Notes: generated by a model from the letters alone, not told the origin. 64,000 nt of DNA from CAUJGP01 sp964612425 (GCA_964612425.1 CAZTDX010000003.1:49258-113257), one strand, 5' to 3'. Counted from the stretch's first letter, positions 17,081 to 26,297 are shown. Program-made: numbers and translations.

Positions 17081-17677
17081 GTGAAAGAATGGTATATCGC
17101 TAGAGGCGACAAAAAATATGGTCCTTACTCACTTGATGAAATGATTGTTTTGCGTCAGCAAAGGAAAATCTTTGAATATGATTTAATTTGGAAACAAGGA
17201 CTCAGACAATGGAACATTTTAATTCAAACTCAAGAGTTTAGCGCACAAGCTATGGCTGAAAGATCTATGAAGGCCGAGACTTGTGATGTATTTAACCGGC
17301 GAAAATGGCCCCGTGTTCGCATTGAAATCCCCGCCTTTGTTCATAATGAATTAAATTTATGGAAAGCAAAGACCTTGAATATTAGTCAAGGGGGAGCACT
17401 CCTTGAATTAAACTCTCCATTTCTAAATGTTGGCGACACCATTCATTTAAACTTTCAAAATAAATTTCAAAATGAAGATGAAAAATTTAGTTGCATGGGA
17501 AAAATAACTGGCAAGAGATACAGTCGAGAACGATTGCATGTGAATTCTTTGATTCAATACAATGTCTGTTTTGATGAAATGGACTCAATTGCGCTGCCTA
17601 AAATCACTCGCTGGGTGGATTCAATTTTAAAAATTAAAGATAAATCAAATACATTTAATACATCAAAAGGAGCATAA
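17081..17677 (+). CDS. GYF-like domain plus PilZ domain protein
   Basis: 198 residues, cytoplasmic. Residues 3-52 match the GYF_2 type (WYIARGDKKYGPYSLDEM, W-K at the end), a domain that binds proline-rich peptides. Residues 73-190 are a PilZ domain with RxxxR (74-78) and NxSxGG (100-105), so c-di-GMP binding is likely. The start is GTG with GAGGAG upstream. The next gene, TolQ-like, starts one base after the stop codon, indicating tight coupling. The combination suggests a c-di-GMP-responsive adaptor for the motor encoded next to it. Myxococcus gliding proteins such as GltJ also carry GYF domains, which supports the comparison without proving it. Confidence 0.8.
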   Translation: MKEWYIARGDKKYGPYSLDEMIVLRQQRKIFEYDLIWKQGLRQWNILIQTQEFSAQAMAERSMKAETCDVFNRRKWPRVRIEIPAFVHNELNLWKAKTLNISQGGALLELNSPFLNVGDTIHLNFQNKFQNEDEKFSCMGKITGKRYSRERLHVNSLIQYNVCFDEMDSIALPKITRWVDSILKIKDKSNTFNTSKGA

Positions 17678-17678
17678 A

Positions 17679-18392
17679 ATGTTACAACAAATAATGAATT
17701 TCATCATAGATAGCGGTTTTGTCGGGTGGACGATCATTGCCACGGGCTTTTTTGCAATAGCTATTATAGCTGAGCGAATCAAAAAATTATTTTTTGACTA
17801 TCAAATGAATACAGAATCATTTTCAAAAAGAATCCAACATTTTGTAAGTCAGCAGCGTTATGAAGAAGCACTCCTCCTATGTGAAGGTTTAGCTAAAAAA
17901 CCCATTGCAAGGGCCTTTAAAACAATTCTTTTAAAAGCGGATCGCGAGGAAGAAGCTATTCAACAAGCAACAGATATTGCTCTCTCTGAAAATATGCCTC
18001 TTTTTAATAAGAGAATTCACTATCTCTCCATGCTAGCAAACGTAGCTACCCTTCTAGGTCTATTGGGAACCATTCACGGTCTTATTCTTTCGTTCCAAGC
18101 CGTCGCTACAGCCGATCCATCACAAAAGCAAGCGCTTCTTGCCCATGGTATTTCGGTATCAATGTACACCACGGCTCTCGGTCTTGCGGTCGCTATTCCA
18201 GTGATGATCGTATATTCCTTCTTAGTTTCAAGACAAAATCAACTGGGTGAAGAACTCTATGAACAAGTTCAAAAATTAGAAGAAACCCTTACTGGAGTTG
18301 GTCCTCTTATGTCTGTGAGTTCATCGCACTCTCTTGATATTGGGCCAGAAGTTCCTAAAATGAATGGCGCTGGAACTTTAAGAAGTTCGTAA
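17679..18392 (+). CDS. MotA/TolQ/ExbB-family proton channel subunit (AglR-like)
   Basis: 237 residues with three membrane segments: about 14-34 (FVGWTIIATGFFAIAIIAER), 118-142 (ANVATLLGLLGTIHGLILSF) and 160-186 (SVSMYTTALGLAVAIPVMIV). The TLLGLLGT and TTALGLAVAIP strings are the hallmarks of TolQ/ExbB. The third segment carries the Thr residues that line the proton path. It works with ExbD/TolR partners in the inner membrane to turn proton flow into force; two such partners follow. AAGGAG precedes the ATG. In Myxococcus the same one-plus-two arrangement is AglR with AglQ and AglS. Confidence 0.88.
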   Translation: MLQQIMNFIIDSGFVGWTIIATGFFAIAIIAERIKKLFFDYQMNTESFSKRIQHFVSQQRYEEALLLCEGLAKKPIARAFKTILLKADREEEAIQQATDIALSENMPLFNKRIHYLSMLANVATLLGLLGTIHGLILSFQAVATADPSQKQALLAHGISVSMYTTALGLAVAIPVMIVYSFLVSRQNQLGEELYEQVQKLEETLTGVGPLMSVSSSHSLDIGPEVPKMNGAGTLRSS

Positions 18393-18472
18393 TTGTAACA
18401 AAAAGTAATTTTATTAATAAAATGAGTAACTATCAGTTGTTTATTAGTTCTTAAGGTAAATAGGAGATAAAA

Positions 18473-19018
18473 ATGCGACGTAGAAATGCAGCAGCAGAAT
18501 CCCTCTCACATGAATTTGAATTGGACTTAGCACCATTATTAGCGGTAATGGTGAAGCTTGTTCCGGTTTTGATTGTCTCCTCAGCCTTTGTGCCAGTAGT
18601 TGTTATTCACAGCGAGCTTCCTGCTGCTGTTGTTGCTGCAATAAATGAAACTAAGACTGAACCTCCACCGCAATTGGAATTAACGATCAGTCCTGAGCAA
18701 GGTATAGATTTAAAACTCACTCAAGCAGAAAAGAACCTTGATCAGGTTCATCTCAGTTTTCCAAAAAACATTAATGATCTCGATGAACTTAAACAAAATT
18801 TAGTTAAAATGAAGCGTCAAGCACCACAATTATTTCAACTTGATCTCCTTCCTAAGGGCGATATTCCTTTAGAAATGATTATCAAAGTGATGGATGCCGC
18901 ACGAAAAAGTCCAGGTGAAAACGAAAAATTTAAATTTAATAACCCACAAACAAGTACTGCAGAAGAAACCAGCTTTATGTATCCCAACGTTGTATTTGCA
19001 AATATTTTGGAGGAATAA
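18473..19018 (+). CDS. ExbD/TolR-like subunit lacking the membrane aspartate
   Basis: 181 residues: a short cytoplasmic start, one membrane segment at about 19-46 (LAPLLAVMVKLVPVLIVSSAFV), then a periplasmic domain. Alignment by eye on the conserved Pro (NVTPFID in E. coli ExbD, DLAPLLA here) puts Ala24 where the proton-carrying Asp should be, and a Lys occurs in the segment. It is therefore probably a structural partner without its own protonation site. The stop abuts the next ATG (TAAATG), so it is coupled to the second ExbD-like gene. An 80-base gap separates it from the TolQ-like gene. Confidence 0.7.
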   Translation: MRRRNAAAESLSHEFELDLAPLLAVMVKLVPVLIVSSAFVPVVVIHSELPAAVVAAINETKTEPPPQLELTISPEQGIDLKLTQAEKNLDQVHLSFPKNINDLDELKQNLVKMKRQAPQLFQLDLLPKGDIPLEMIIKVMDAARKSPGENEKFKFNNPQTSTAEETSFMYPNVVFANILEE

Positions 19019-19495
19019 ATGAATCGCCGTGCTCGCTTTAACAAAAAGAATAACACCACCTTTGCCCTCAATATTAATTCCATGACTGATATGTTTACGA
19101 TCATGCTTGTTTTCCTTTTACAAACATATTCCACCAATAGTTATGAGATTAAACCTCAAATGGGTTTAAAAATGCCAGTGTCAGTCTCTGATAAAGCCCC
19201 TGAAGAAGCTCCTATGATTGGTTTATCGAAAGATGCTCTATCTCTGAATGATAAAAATCTTTTAACAATCAGTAATTTTACAATTCCTTCAGAGCATTTA
19301 GATCAAGGTGAAATAATAAAACCACTCCTCAGTGAATTGCAAAATTTAAAACAAGCTCAAAAAGATAAACCTAAAGAAGAAATTATTTTGCAACTTGATA
19401 AAGATTGTCCCTACCCTAAAGTGAAACAAGTTTTATCCACCGCCTCAGTCGCAGGATTCACAAAAGTTCGACTGGCAACGATTTCATCGAACTAG
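19019..19495 (+). CDS. ExbD/TolR-family subunit with intact membrane aspartate
   Basis: 158 residues. The membrane segment at about 17-37 reads NINSMTDMFTIMLVFLLQTY, with Asp24 at the ExbD proton-path position. The C-terminal periplasmic domain has the family pattern: ILQLDKDCPYPKVKQVLSTA, then a closing strand near the end (FTKVRLATI). It should pair with the TolQ-like protein as the active stator rod. The ribosome-binding site GGAGGA lies inside the end of the preceding gene. The pair corresponds in number to AglQ and AglS of gliding motility motors. Confidence 0.82.
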   Translation: MNRRARFNKKNNTTFALNINSMTDMFTIMLVFLLQTYSTNSYEIKPQMGLKMPVSVSDKAPEEAPMIGLSKDALSLNDKNLLTISNFTIPSEHLDQGEIIKPLLSELQNLKQAQKDKPKEEIILQLDKDCPYPKVKQVLSTASVAGFTKVRLATISSN

Positions 19496-19505
19496 GAGTG
19501 AATAA

Positions 19506-22500
19506 GTGAAAAATTTTCTACTCAGTCATCACTATTTTAAAAATTCAACACGCTGGACTGTGGTTTTATTCCTAAGCCTCATAGGGACTACTGTCGAAGT
19601 TCATGCTAAATCTCCTGCTCCAAAAGGTGTTCTCCCAGAGTTGCAACTCAATAAAAAAACCGAAGCAGAAAACTTAAAAACGGCCGCAAGCGTTGAAACA
19701 ATGATTACAAAAAGCGAAGAAGCAGCCATTAATAAATTGCAGCAACTTTTAAAAAAATATAAAGGCACAGCCCAAGAACCTGATATGTTATTCCGCTTGG
19801 CTGAATTGTACGGCCGACGTGCCAAAACAGGTCGGTTTGTTGATCTCTATCGAGGAGATAAAACTTTAGCTGAAATACTGACTCCGAAACTAACCAATGC
19901 CGGTGCAAAATCCTATTTAAGTCAGGCAATATCTCATTACCAAATAATTATTAAAAAATTTCCTCAATATAACGCTTTAGACGAAGTTTTATTTAATATG
20001 GCGTTTGCCCATGAACAACGTGGAGAACCAGATCCCGCCATGAAATACTTCTCCCTCATTGTTGAAAAATACAAAAGTTCTCCATTACTGCCTGAAGTTC
20101 ATATGGCCTTAGGTGAACTCTATTTTATGAAACAAAATTATAGTGAAAGTCAAAAAAACTATGAAAGAGTGCAAGACTGGCCAAATGCACCCATTGCCCC
20201 AATTGCTCTCTATAAAAGTGCTTGGTGTTCGTATAATTTAAAAAATACTCTCGAAGCGATTAGTAAAATTGAAAAACTTCTTTTTCAATCAAGAGAGCGG
20301 CCACTGATCTCTCATATTCGAACAGAAGCACGAAGAGACTTGGCACTGTTTTTTAGCGAAGTCGGAGAAATAAAAAATTCAATTTCTTATTTCAAAAAAC
20401 ATTTGCTTGTGAGTGAAATTGGCCCGACCATACTAGAACTCTCTACTATTTACGAACGTCATGGAAAATCTAATGAAATGGATGAAGTGTTATCGCTTTT
20501 TTTAAATGAATATCCTGAAGATGAGTCTTCGGGGAAAGTTCATCTCCGTCGCGTACAATTTCAAAATGAAAACCTAAAATTCGATCTTGTCATCAACTCC
20601 ATCAAATCAACAACTAAATTATGTCAATCAGAGCGCTGGAAAACGACATCAAAAGAGACTCTCGAATTCTGTCAACAAACCTACCCCTCACAACTCAAAG
20701 AATTAGCTGCGGAATGGTGGGAAAATTGGAATAAGTTAAAACGAGTACAAGATTTTGTACCCAACCTTACGTTTATGTTAGATGAATATCTCAAGTTTGA
20801 AAAAGAAACTGAATGGAATGTAGGAATCCACATGTCCTATGCTGATCTTTCATTTTCTTTAAAAAAATATAAGCAGTCAACATTTCACTATGAAGGCGTT
20901 AGCAAAATTGAAAAACTCGATCCAAAAATTTTACCCGAAGCGCTATATGGAGCTATTGTTAGTTTAGATCGCGAAATGCAGGAAAACTCAAAAGACCAAT
21001 CCTTACGACAACACATGTATATGGCCCTCAATAATTATATTCAGCAGTGCCCAAAGGGAGAGTTTATTGATGATGCACTTTTTAAGAAAGCCTATTTATT
21101 TTTTGAAGAAAAGGAATACGATCAGGCTTTAGAGTGGATAAAAAAAATCAAAAGTACAAAAACTGCTATGAAAGAAAAACAAGAGGATTTAACACTAGAA
21201 ATTCATCGATCAAAGAAAAATTACCAGTCCCTTGCTGATGCGAGTGCTCTCATTATGAAAACATCAAGTGGAGAGCGATTTACTAAAATAAAAACTATTT
21301 ACCAATCAGCCCAACAAGCTATTATTCAAGACCTCATTGCTCGTAATAAGAATGAAGACGCGGCACTCAAATCCAAGGCCTTTTACTTAGAACATCGCCC
21401 CGAAGAAAAGGCCCTCGACGCTCTTCACCTTTCCATTGAACTCAGTGAAAAAATCAAACACTACCGCGAAGCAGCTGAACACTCTGAAACTCTTGCCAAA
21501 GAATTTAAAAGTTTAAAAAAGGATTCAGAAGCAGATAAATTTAGTCATCATGCGGTTGAACTTTTTTTGCAATTGGGAGACTTACCTCGAGCACAAAAAT
21601 CACTCGACTTAGCTTATGATTATTCTGTCGATCCAAATAAAAAGCGCGAAGCTTTAGAATTAAAAGCAGAATTTACTTCTTGGTATGGAGATGTCGATGC
21701 CATTGAATCAGCTTGGAAGGCTCTTGAAAGCCACCTTTCTGATAATGAAAAATCAGCTTTTAAATTAAAACAGTTTAAGTATTTTGAGCAGTACGCTCCT
21801 GAAAAAGCTCAAGCCATGAAGCAAAGTTTTATACAAAAAGGCCTTGAGCCCTATTATAGTGAATCTCTTTTTTCTACAGCACAAAAAACTTGTGATGAAA
21901 AAAAATGGTCACAGTGTTACCAAATGACCTTGAAGTTAAACAAAGATGCAACTCCTGCGCATGTACGCGCTCAAGCTCGCTACTTGCAATCTCAGGTTCT
22001 ACTTAATGATTACAACCAACAAAGCATGAAGTCCTCTCCTGAGCGACTAGCGATTGTGATGTCGATCAAAGCAGAAAAATTTGATAAGGCAGTTCAAGTA
22101 CTAAATACAGTCTCACAAAAATCAGAAATTCTTTCACTGAGAAAACAAGCGGTGAATGATTTAATTTATTTATACAACAATTATGTTACAGAAATTAAAA
22201 AATCTCTTGAAACTTTAGACTCATCAAACCCAGACCAAGCTAGTTTACGCTCTGAAATCAACCAAATTTTACCTGTACTTGAAAATCGTCCAAAGGAATT
22301 AGAAATAGGACTCAATGAGCTTAATAAATTTGAAGAGTCACAAGCTAAAGAGCAAAAAATTGCAACTCAAAAAATATTTCCAGAACTCAAAGGCCAAGAG
22401 CTTCGTATCTATGTTCCTACTTGGGAGGAAACAACTCCTTATAAACCATTAATGGAAGTAAAGGCCTCCGATAAAAATTGCGTGATGTCTAAATTAAGCC

Positions 22501-23003
22501 CTCTCACATCATTGTTCTCACTGGGAAAAGAAGCTAATTTTTGTTTAAGTTTAAAAAAATATAAAGAACTAGAGTTTATTAGCTTAAAAATGTCGGATTT
22601 ATATCCCGATACTCCATGGGGACCTTTTTATTTATCTTTAATGTCTTCTCAGCAAAATTCACCCGATCGTTCACTTTGGTATCTTAAGTTAGCACAAAAA
22701 CGCACCAAAGAACCTCTTCTGGCTTATGAAGATACAAGACTTCGATACAATCACAATCCTGATTCTATTTACTATAGCGAACTTAAAAAGTTAGGTGGAG
22801 TTTGGGATACTATTGAAGAATTAACTTTTTTATCTTCGTTAAACCAACTTAAAAATAAGCAATGTGAGACAGCTCCAACTAATATAAAAGAGCTTAGATC
22901 CTCTTACTGGAAATCCATTCCTCTCAATCAAATGCTCACAAAATATTGCCCAGGAAGTGAAAAAGTGAATCAAAGAGCGATATCCAGTTCCTCTGAGAAT
23001 TAA
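19506..23003 (+). CDS. Very large TPR-repeat exported protein of the motor-like cluster
   Basis: 1165 residues from a GTG start with AGGAGTGA upstream. The N-terminus has a signal peptide-like stretch (VVLFLSLIGTTVEVHAKS). Nearly all the rest is helical with tetratricopeptide-like repeats, for example LLKKYKGTAQEPDMLFRLAELYGRR, DEVLFNMAFAHEQRGEPDPAMKYFSLI and PEVHMALGELYFMKQNYSESQKNYERV. It is probably periplasmic and works as a scaffold. It is the last gene of the vWA/GYF-PilZ/TolQ/TolR/TolR run (gap 10 bases) and is followed by a terminator. TPR proteins also accompany Agl/Glt and TolQR systems. Confidence 0.8.
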   Translation: MKNFLLSHHYFKNSTRWTVVLFLSLIGTTVEVHAKSPAPKGVLPELQLNKKTEAENLKTAASVETMITKSEEAAINKLQQLLKKYKGTAQEPDMLFRLAELYGRRAKTGRFVDLYRGDKTLAEILTPKLTNAGAKSYLSQAISHYQIIIKKFPQYNALDEVLFNMAFAHEQRGEPDPAMKYFSLIVEKYKSSPLLPEVHMALGELYFMKQNYSESQKNYERVQDWPNAPIAPIALYKSAWCSYNLKNTLEAISKIEKLLFQSRERPLISHIRTEARRDLALFFSEVGEIKNSISYFKKHLLVSEIGPTILELSTIYERHGKSNEMDEVLSLFLNEYPEDESSGKVHLRRVQFQNENLKFDLVINSIKSTTKLCQSERWKTTSKETLEFCQQTYPSQLKELAAEWWENWNKLKRVQDFVPNLTFMLDEYLKFEKETEWNVGIHMSYADLSFSLKKYKQSTFHYEGVSKIEKLDPKILPEALYGAIVSLDREMQENSKDQSLRQHMYMALNNYIQQCPKGEFIDDALFKKAYLFFEEKEYDQALEWIKKIKSTKTAMKEKQEDLTLEIHRSKKNYQSLADASALIMKTSSGERFTKIKTIYQSAQQAIIQDLIARNKNEDAALKSKAFYLEHRPEEKALDALHLSIELSEKIKHYREAAEHSETLAKEFKSLKKDSEADKFSHHAVELFLQLGDLPRAQKSLDLAYDYSVDPNKKREALELKAEFTSWYGDVDAIESAWKALESHLSDNEKSAFKLKQFKYFEQYAPEKAQAMKQSFIQKGLEPYYSESLFSTAQKTCDEKKWSQCYQMTLKLNKDATPAHVRAQARYLQSQVLLNDYNQQSMKSSPERLAIVMSIKAEKFDKAVQVLNTVSQKSEILSLRKQAVNDLIYLYNNYVTEIKKSLETLDSSNPDQASLRSEINQILPVLENRPKELEIGLNELNKFEESQAKEQKIATQKIFPELKGQELRIYVPTWEETTPYKPLMEVKASDKNCVMSKLSPLTSLFSLGKEANFCLSLKKYKELEFISLKMSDLYPDTPWGPFYLSLMSSQQNSPDRSLWYLKLAQKRTKEPLLAYEDTRLRYNHNPDSIYYSELKKLGGVWDTIEELTFLSSLNQLKNKQCETAPTNIKELRSSYWKSIPLNQMLTKYCPGSEKVNQRAISSSSEN

Positions 23004-23035
23004 TATTAATAAGTAGGTGCTTAAATAGCTCACTA

Positions 23036-23066
23036 AAAGACTCAGTTTGAGACTGAGTCTTTCGTT
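23036..23066 (+). terminator. Rho-independent terminator after the TPR gene
   Basis: 10-base stem AAAGACTCAG (23036-23045) with CTGAGTCTTT (23053-23062), a 7-base loop, then TCG and an AT-rich tail. It closes the motor-like transcription unit. Confidence 0.7.
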
Positions 23067-23123
23067 AAATAATAATTGTTGATATCCTAAATTCTGCATG
23101 GCGACGCAGCTTTGGAGATTAAG

Positions 23124-23273
23124 ATGAATAATATACATGTACGTTGGCGGCTCTATCTTAATTTGTTTTTATTGTCAGTGGTATTGCTCACCACTTTTCA
23201 AAATTGCACTGAAAATACCAAAACCACTAAAATTAAATCAACTCCATTAGGTATAGAAATCACAACCGAGTGA
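23124..23273 (+). CDS. Short putative lipoprotein (49 residues)
   Basis: Frame ATG at 23124 to TGA at 23273 with GGAG 7 bases upstream. The protein has a basic start, a hydrophobic core (LYLNLFLLSVVLLTTF) and then FQNC, followed by a short Thr/Lys-rich tail. FQNC is not a textbook lipobox, but Bdellovibrio-type lipoproteins are recalled to use such endings; that point is from memory. If real, it is a tiny lipoprotein released downstream of the motor-like cluster. The mature part is only about 24 residues. Confidence 0.5.
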   Translation: MNNIHVRWRLYLNLFLLSVVLLTTFQNCTENTKTTKIKSTPLGIEITTE

Positions 23274-23372
23274 GCAAATTTCCATCAACCCTTCTTATTT
23301 CTTTGCTTTTTTAAAAAAGTGCTTTGATACTTAAGACTAGGACCTGTCTCTATTAATTTTATTTAGATTCAG

Positions 23373-23401
23373 TTGAAAAATTCAAACTCTTTCATTAATA
23401 A
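23373..23401 (+). promoter_or_regulatory. Candidate promoter of the alpha/beta hydrolase gene
   Basis: A -35 TTGAAA (23373-23378), a 17-base spacer, and a -10 TAATAA (23396-23401), 18 bases before the ATG at 23420. Confidence 0.4.
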
Positions 23402-23419
23402 AATGTTAGGAGAGTCATT

Positions 23420-24292
23420 ATGCTCATGAAACATTCTTGGAAGCGACAAGAAGGATATTTTAGTGGTTATGATAACCACAAGCTTTACTATCAAGAATGG
23501 ACCCAGAATAAATCTAAGGGTTTATTTGTAATTACGCACGGCCATGGAGAGCACTCAGAATCCTATCACCGACTCGTCGATGGACTCTACTCCAGTGGAT
23601 GGGATTGTATCGCCTGGGACTGGCGTGGACATGGTCGGAGTGAAGGGAAACGAGGTTATGCAGGTCACTTTTCTCATTACGTTTGGGATTATAAGAATTT
23701 TTTAAAATTTTTATCTGAACAAGAGCAATATAAAAAACTACCCTGGATAACCTTGGCTCATTCTATGGGAGGACTCATTCAAACTCATGCCCTCATAGAA
23801 AACAAATTAAGTTTACCCATAAAAGGCCAAGTATTAAGCGCCCCTTTTTTTGGTGTCAAAGTCGTCGTACCAGTCATAAAAGACATTACGGCCCTACTGG
23901 CCTTTCATATTTATCCCAAACTCACTCTGGGAAACGAAATTAAAAATGAACATCTGAGTCGTGATCCAGATGTTTTAATCGAATACGATAAAGATCCCCT
24001 TCGCCATGCTCAGATAAGCCCAGGTGTTTATATTGGTGCTCTTCAGGCTTTTGAATTTGTACAAAAACATGCTTCAAATTTATCAATTCCCACACTCCTT
24101 CAGCTGGCAGGTGAAGATGCTGTGGTTTCCAACCTAGAAGCGGAGCGATTTTTTGATTCCTTAGGGGCTTCAGTTAAAGTTAAAAAAATCTATCACAATT
24201 CACTCCATGAGGCTTATAACGACTTGGATCGTGAAACTTGTTATAAAGACATTCTCGATTTTATAAAACCATTTACTTCTTCTTTGAGTTGA
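23420..24292 (+). CDS. Alpha/beta hydrolase, monoacylglycerol lipase/lysophospholipase-like
   Basis: 290 residues, no signal peptide. Motifs of the serine aminopeptidase S33/Hydrolase_4 group: HGHGEHSESY (oxyanion region), DWRGHGRSEG, nucleophile AHSMGGL (Ser near residue 116), LAGEDAVV (Asp) and NSLHEAYND (His). The group includes PldB and monoglyceride lipase, so a cytosolic lipid ester hydrolase is likely. GGAGAG supports the ATG at 23420; a second Met two codons later is possible. It is convergent with the next gene, overlapping by 20 bases. Confidence 0.85.
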   Translation: MLMKHSWKRQEGYFSGYDNHKLYYQEWTQNKSKGLFVITHGHGEHSESYHRLVDGLYSSGWDCIAWDWRGHGRSEGKRGYAGHFSHYVWDYKNFLKFLSEQEQYKKLPWITLAHSMGGLIQTHALIENKLSLPIKGQVLSAPFFGVKVVVPVIKDITALLAFHIYPKLTLGNEIKNEHLSRDPDVLIEYDKDPLRHAQISPGVYIGALQAFEFVQKHASNLSIPTLLQLAGEDAVVSNLEAERFFDSLGASVKVKKIYHNSLHEAYNDLDRETCYKDILDFIKPFTSSLS

Positions 24293-26132
24293 CCGGATTT
24301 GGACTTTTAACTTCTTGGTGGGGAGCATCTTGCTTTAATTTCTTTTCTCTTCGCTCTAAGATGGACTTTTCAATCTGAGGAGTCCAGCGCTCGACTTCAC
24401 CAAAAATAGATTCAACACAGGGATTGAGCCAATTATCTTGATTGATAAAATAAACTTTTTCTTGAATTGGCTCTTGTATTTTTTCTAACTCACCTCCATT
24501 GATCATTCCTGCTTGGGGAACTGGGAAAGAGTGCCCCCAACGCGCGATTCTCAAGCCAACGACTGCTGTTGTTGGAATTCCTAAAGAAGGTAATATAGAA
24601 TTTTCCACTTGATCAATAAACTCTTTACGAAATTTAAAATAAGATGTCGTAGAATAAATTTGTGCTTTTCCCGCCGCATAAGGAAATGGACGGTACAAAG
24701 TCAAAATAGTTTCCTCTTTTTTACTATTTGACTTAGCATAAGAAGCATTGACCAGCATAGTGGCTCGATCTCTCTCAGCATTTCCTTGGACATCTTTTGG
24801 ATCTAATTTTCCTTCATTCAATAAATTAAGTTTATAAAAATGCTGAGGTAGCTTTTGTTTTAAGAAGAGATTTGCCACTAAACACCCGTTGTAGCGAATT
24901 CGTCGAATGACTTTTTCACTCTCCGCACTTAATGCGGGAAAAATCTTTTTAACTACATTTTTCCCGCAAGCCATCACTACCGATTCAGCGAGTATTGATT
25001 TAGATTCTCCATCTTGAAAATAAGAAACTAAAACTCCATCGTTCACAATTTGAACCTGATAAACCACAGCTCGGGCACGCAAACGATCGGCTCCAATAGC
25101 TTTTTTAACTTTTAAATAAAGTTGTTCTGATAATTGTGCTAAGCCTCCTGGGATCGTAAATGACTTTCCAAGTAGAGAGGACATTTGATTAACACCCATC
25201 GCCGCACTGATTTCTCTTGCGGAACCGCCAAAGGTCATCCAACAAAAGTGTTCTATCCAGGTATCTAAATGTGGATGCAGGGTATCTGTTTCTAAAATCT
25301 TCTTTAAATAATCACGGAAACTATATCCATCTAATTCATTAACAGCTTTTTTTTGTTCGGGAGTTACTGGAGGAAGCTGCGGGTAAACGCGACCATTTTT
25401 ATTTTCATTAATTTCAGAAAAATATTGTTCTAATTGCGCCGCTTGAGTGGCAACTGAAGTGTCAGTATCGCCCATTAAAAAATGTAAATATATTTTATTT
25501 TTTAATTGAGTTATATTTTCATCAGTTATTTTTTTTTCGTTTTGATATAGATCTAATTCTTTATACAAGCCATCTAAGCTAGACCCCTCTAAAGGAAGAC
25601 GAAACTCTGTGCCGCCAATCGAATAATCCATTCCTCGCCATGATTCCCCCTTGGCATTTCCTCCAAAACGTTCAGCTCCTTCTAAAACGATAGAAACATA
25701 TTTTTTTAAACGATAGGCTGTTAATAAACCACTCAGCCCGCCTCCGACGATCACGAGAGGAACCGTTTCTTTGGTGTCCGTTTGAGAGTTAGTCGTAGCT
25801 CCTTGTTTGGATTGAAAGCCTGCCACATCCCAAAGTATTTGGTGACTCAACTCTGGGTTATCACCTGAGTACTGAAATGGAGCTACCTCGCCAAAACCAC
25901 GCTCAATAGGTCCTATATCTTCATTGGGAGTAGATTTTTTTTGAATAACTTTTGATGTCGTTTCGTTGGAAGCGGTTGTTGAGTTTCCAGAACTTCCAGT
26001 CTCCATTTTTTTATCTACTTTTTTAGAACTGGTCGAGCAAGAATTCAATAACAGACTCCCTGTGCTTAGGGCGGTACACTTTAGTAATGACCTACGACTA
26101 TGAAGTTTTGAATTATTATTGCGCTCGCTCAT
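24273..26132 (-). CDS. Tat-exported FAD-dependent amine oxidase-like lipoprotein
   Basis: 619 residues. The N-terminus has a twin-arginine motif (SRRSLLK, about 12-18) followed by a hydrophobic stretch and lipobox LLNSC (Cys about 32), so it is a folded flavoprotein exported by Tat and then lipidated. A Ser/Thr-rich linker follows. A Rossmann FAD motif near residue 127 (IVGGGLSGLLTAYRLKK) continues with FGGNAKGES, as in flavin amine oxidases and phytoene-desaturase-like enzymes. The C-terminal region has the usual second FAD contact (QAGMINGGELEKIQEP-like). The substrate is unknown. It is unusual for such an oxidase to be a surface or periplasmic lipoprotein. Confidence 0.8.
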   Translation of the reverse strand: MSERNNNSKLHSRRSLLKCTALSTGSLLLNSCSTSSKKVDKKMETGSSGNSTTASNETTSKVIQKKSTPNEDIGPIERGFGEVAPFQYSGDNPELSHQILWDVAGFQSKQGATTNSQTDTKETVPLVIVGGGLSGLLTAYRLKKYVSIVLEGAERFGGNAKGESWRGMDYSIGGTEFRLPLEGSSLDGLYKELDLYQNEKKITDENITQLKNKIYLHFLMGDTDTSVATQAAQLEQYFSEINENKNGRVYPQLPPVTPEQKKAVNELDGYSFRDYLKKILETDTLHPHLDTWIEHFCWMTFGGSAREISAAMGVNQMSSLLGKSFTIPGGLAQLSEQLYLKVKKAIGADRLRARAVVYQVQIVNDGVLVSYFQDGESKSILAESVVMACGKNVVKKIFPALSAESEKVIRRIRYNGCLVANLFLKQKLPQHFYKLNLLNEGKLDPKDVQGNAERDRATMLVNASYAKSNSKKEETILTLYRPFPYAAGKAQIYSTTSYFKFRKEFIDQVENSILPSLGIPTTAVVGLRIARWGHSFPVPQAGMINGGELEKIQEPIQEKVYFINQDNWLNPCVESIFGEVERWTPQIEKSILERREKKLKQDAPHQEVKSPNPVNSKKK

Positions 26133-26297
26133 CCTATATATCTCCTCTAAATTCCATCAATAAAAAATTATAGAAAAATCGCAGCAATAAAACAAGATCA
26201 ATCAAACTTCTCTATAAACAGGACCCAAGACCAAATTTTACTAGCGATGTTTTTGTCTAGTTTTAGTAGAGGACTAAACTTTAATTGTGGAGGAATT

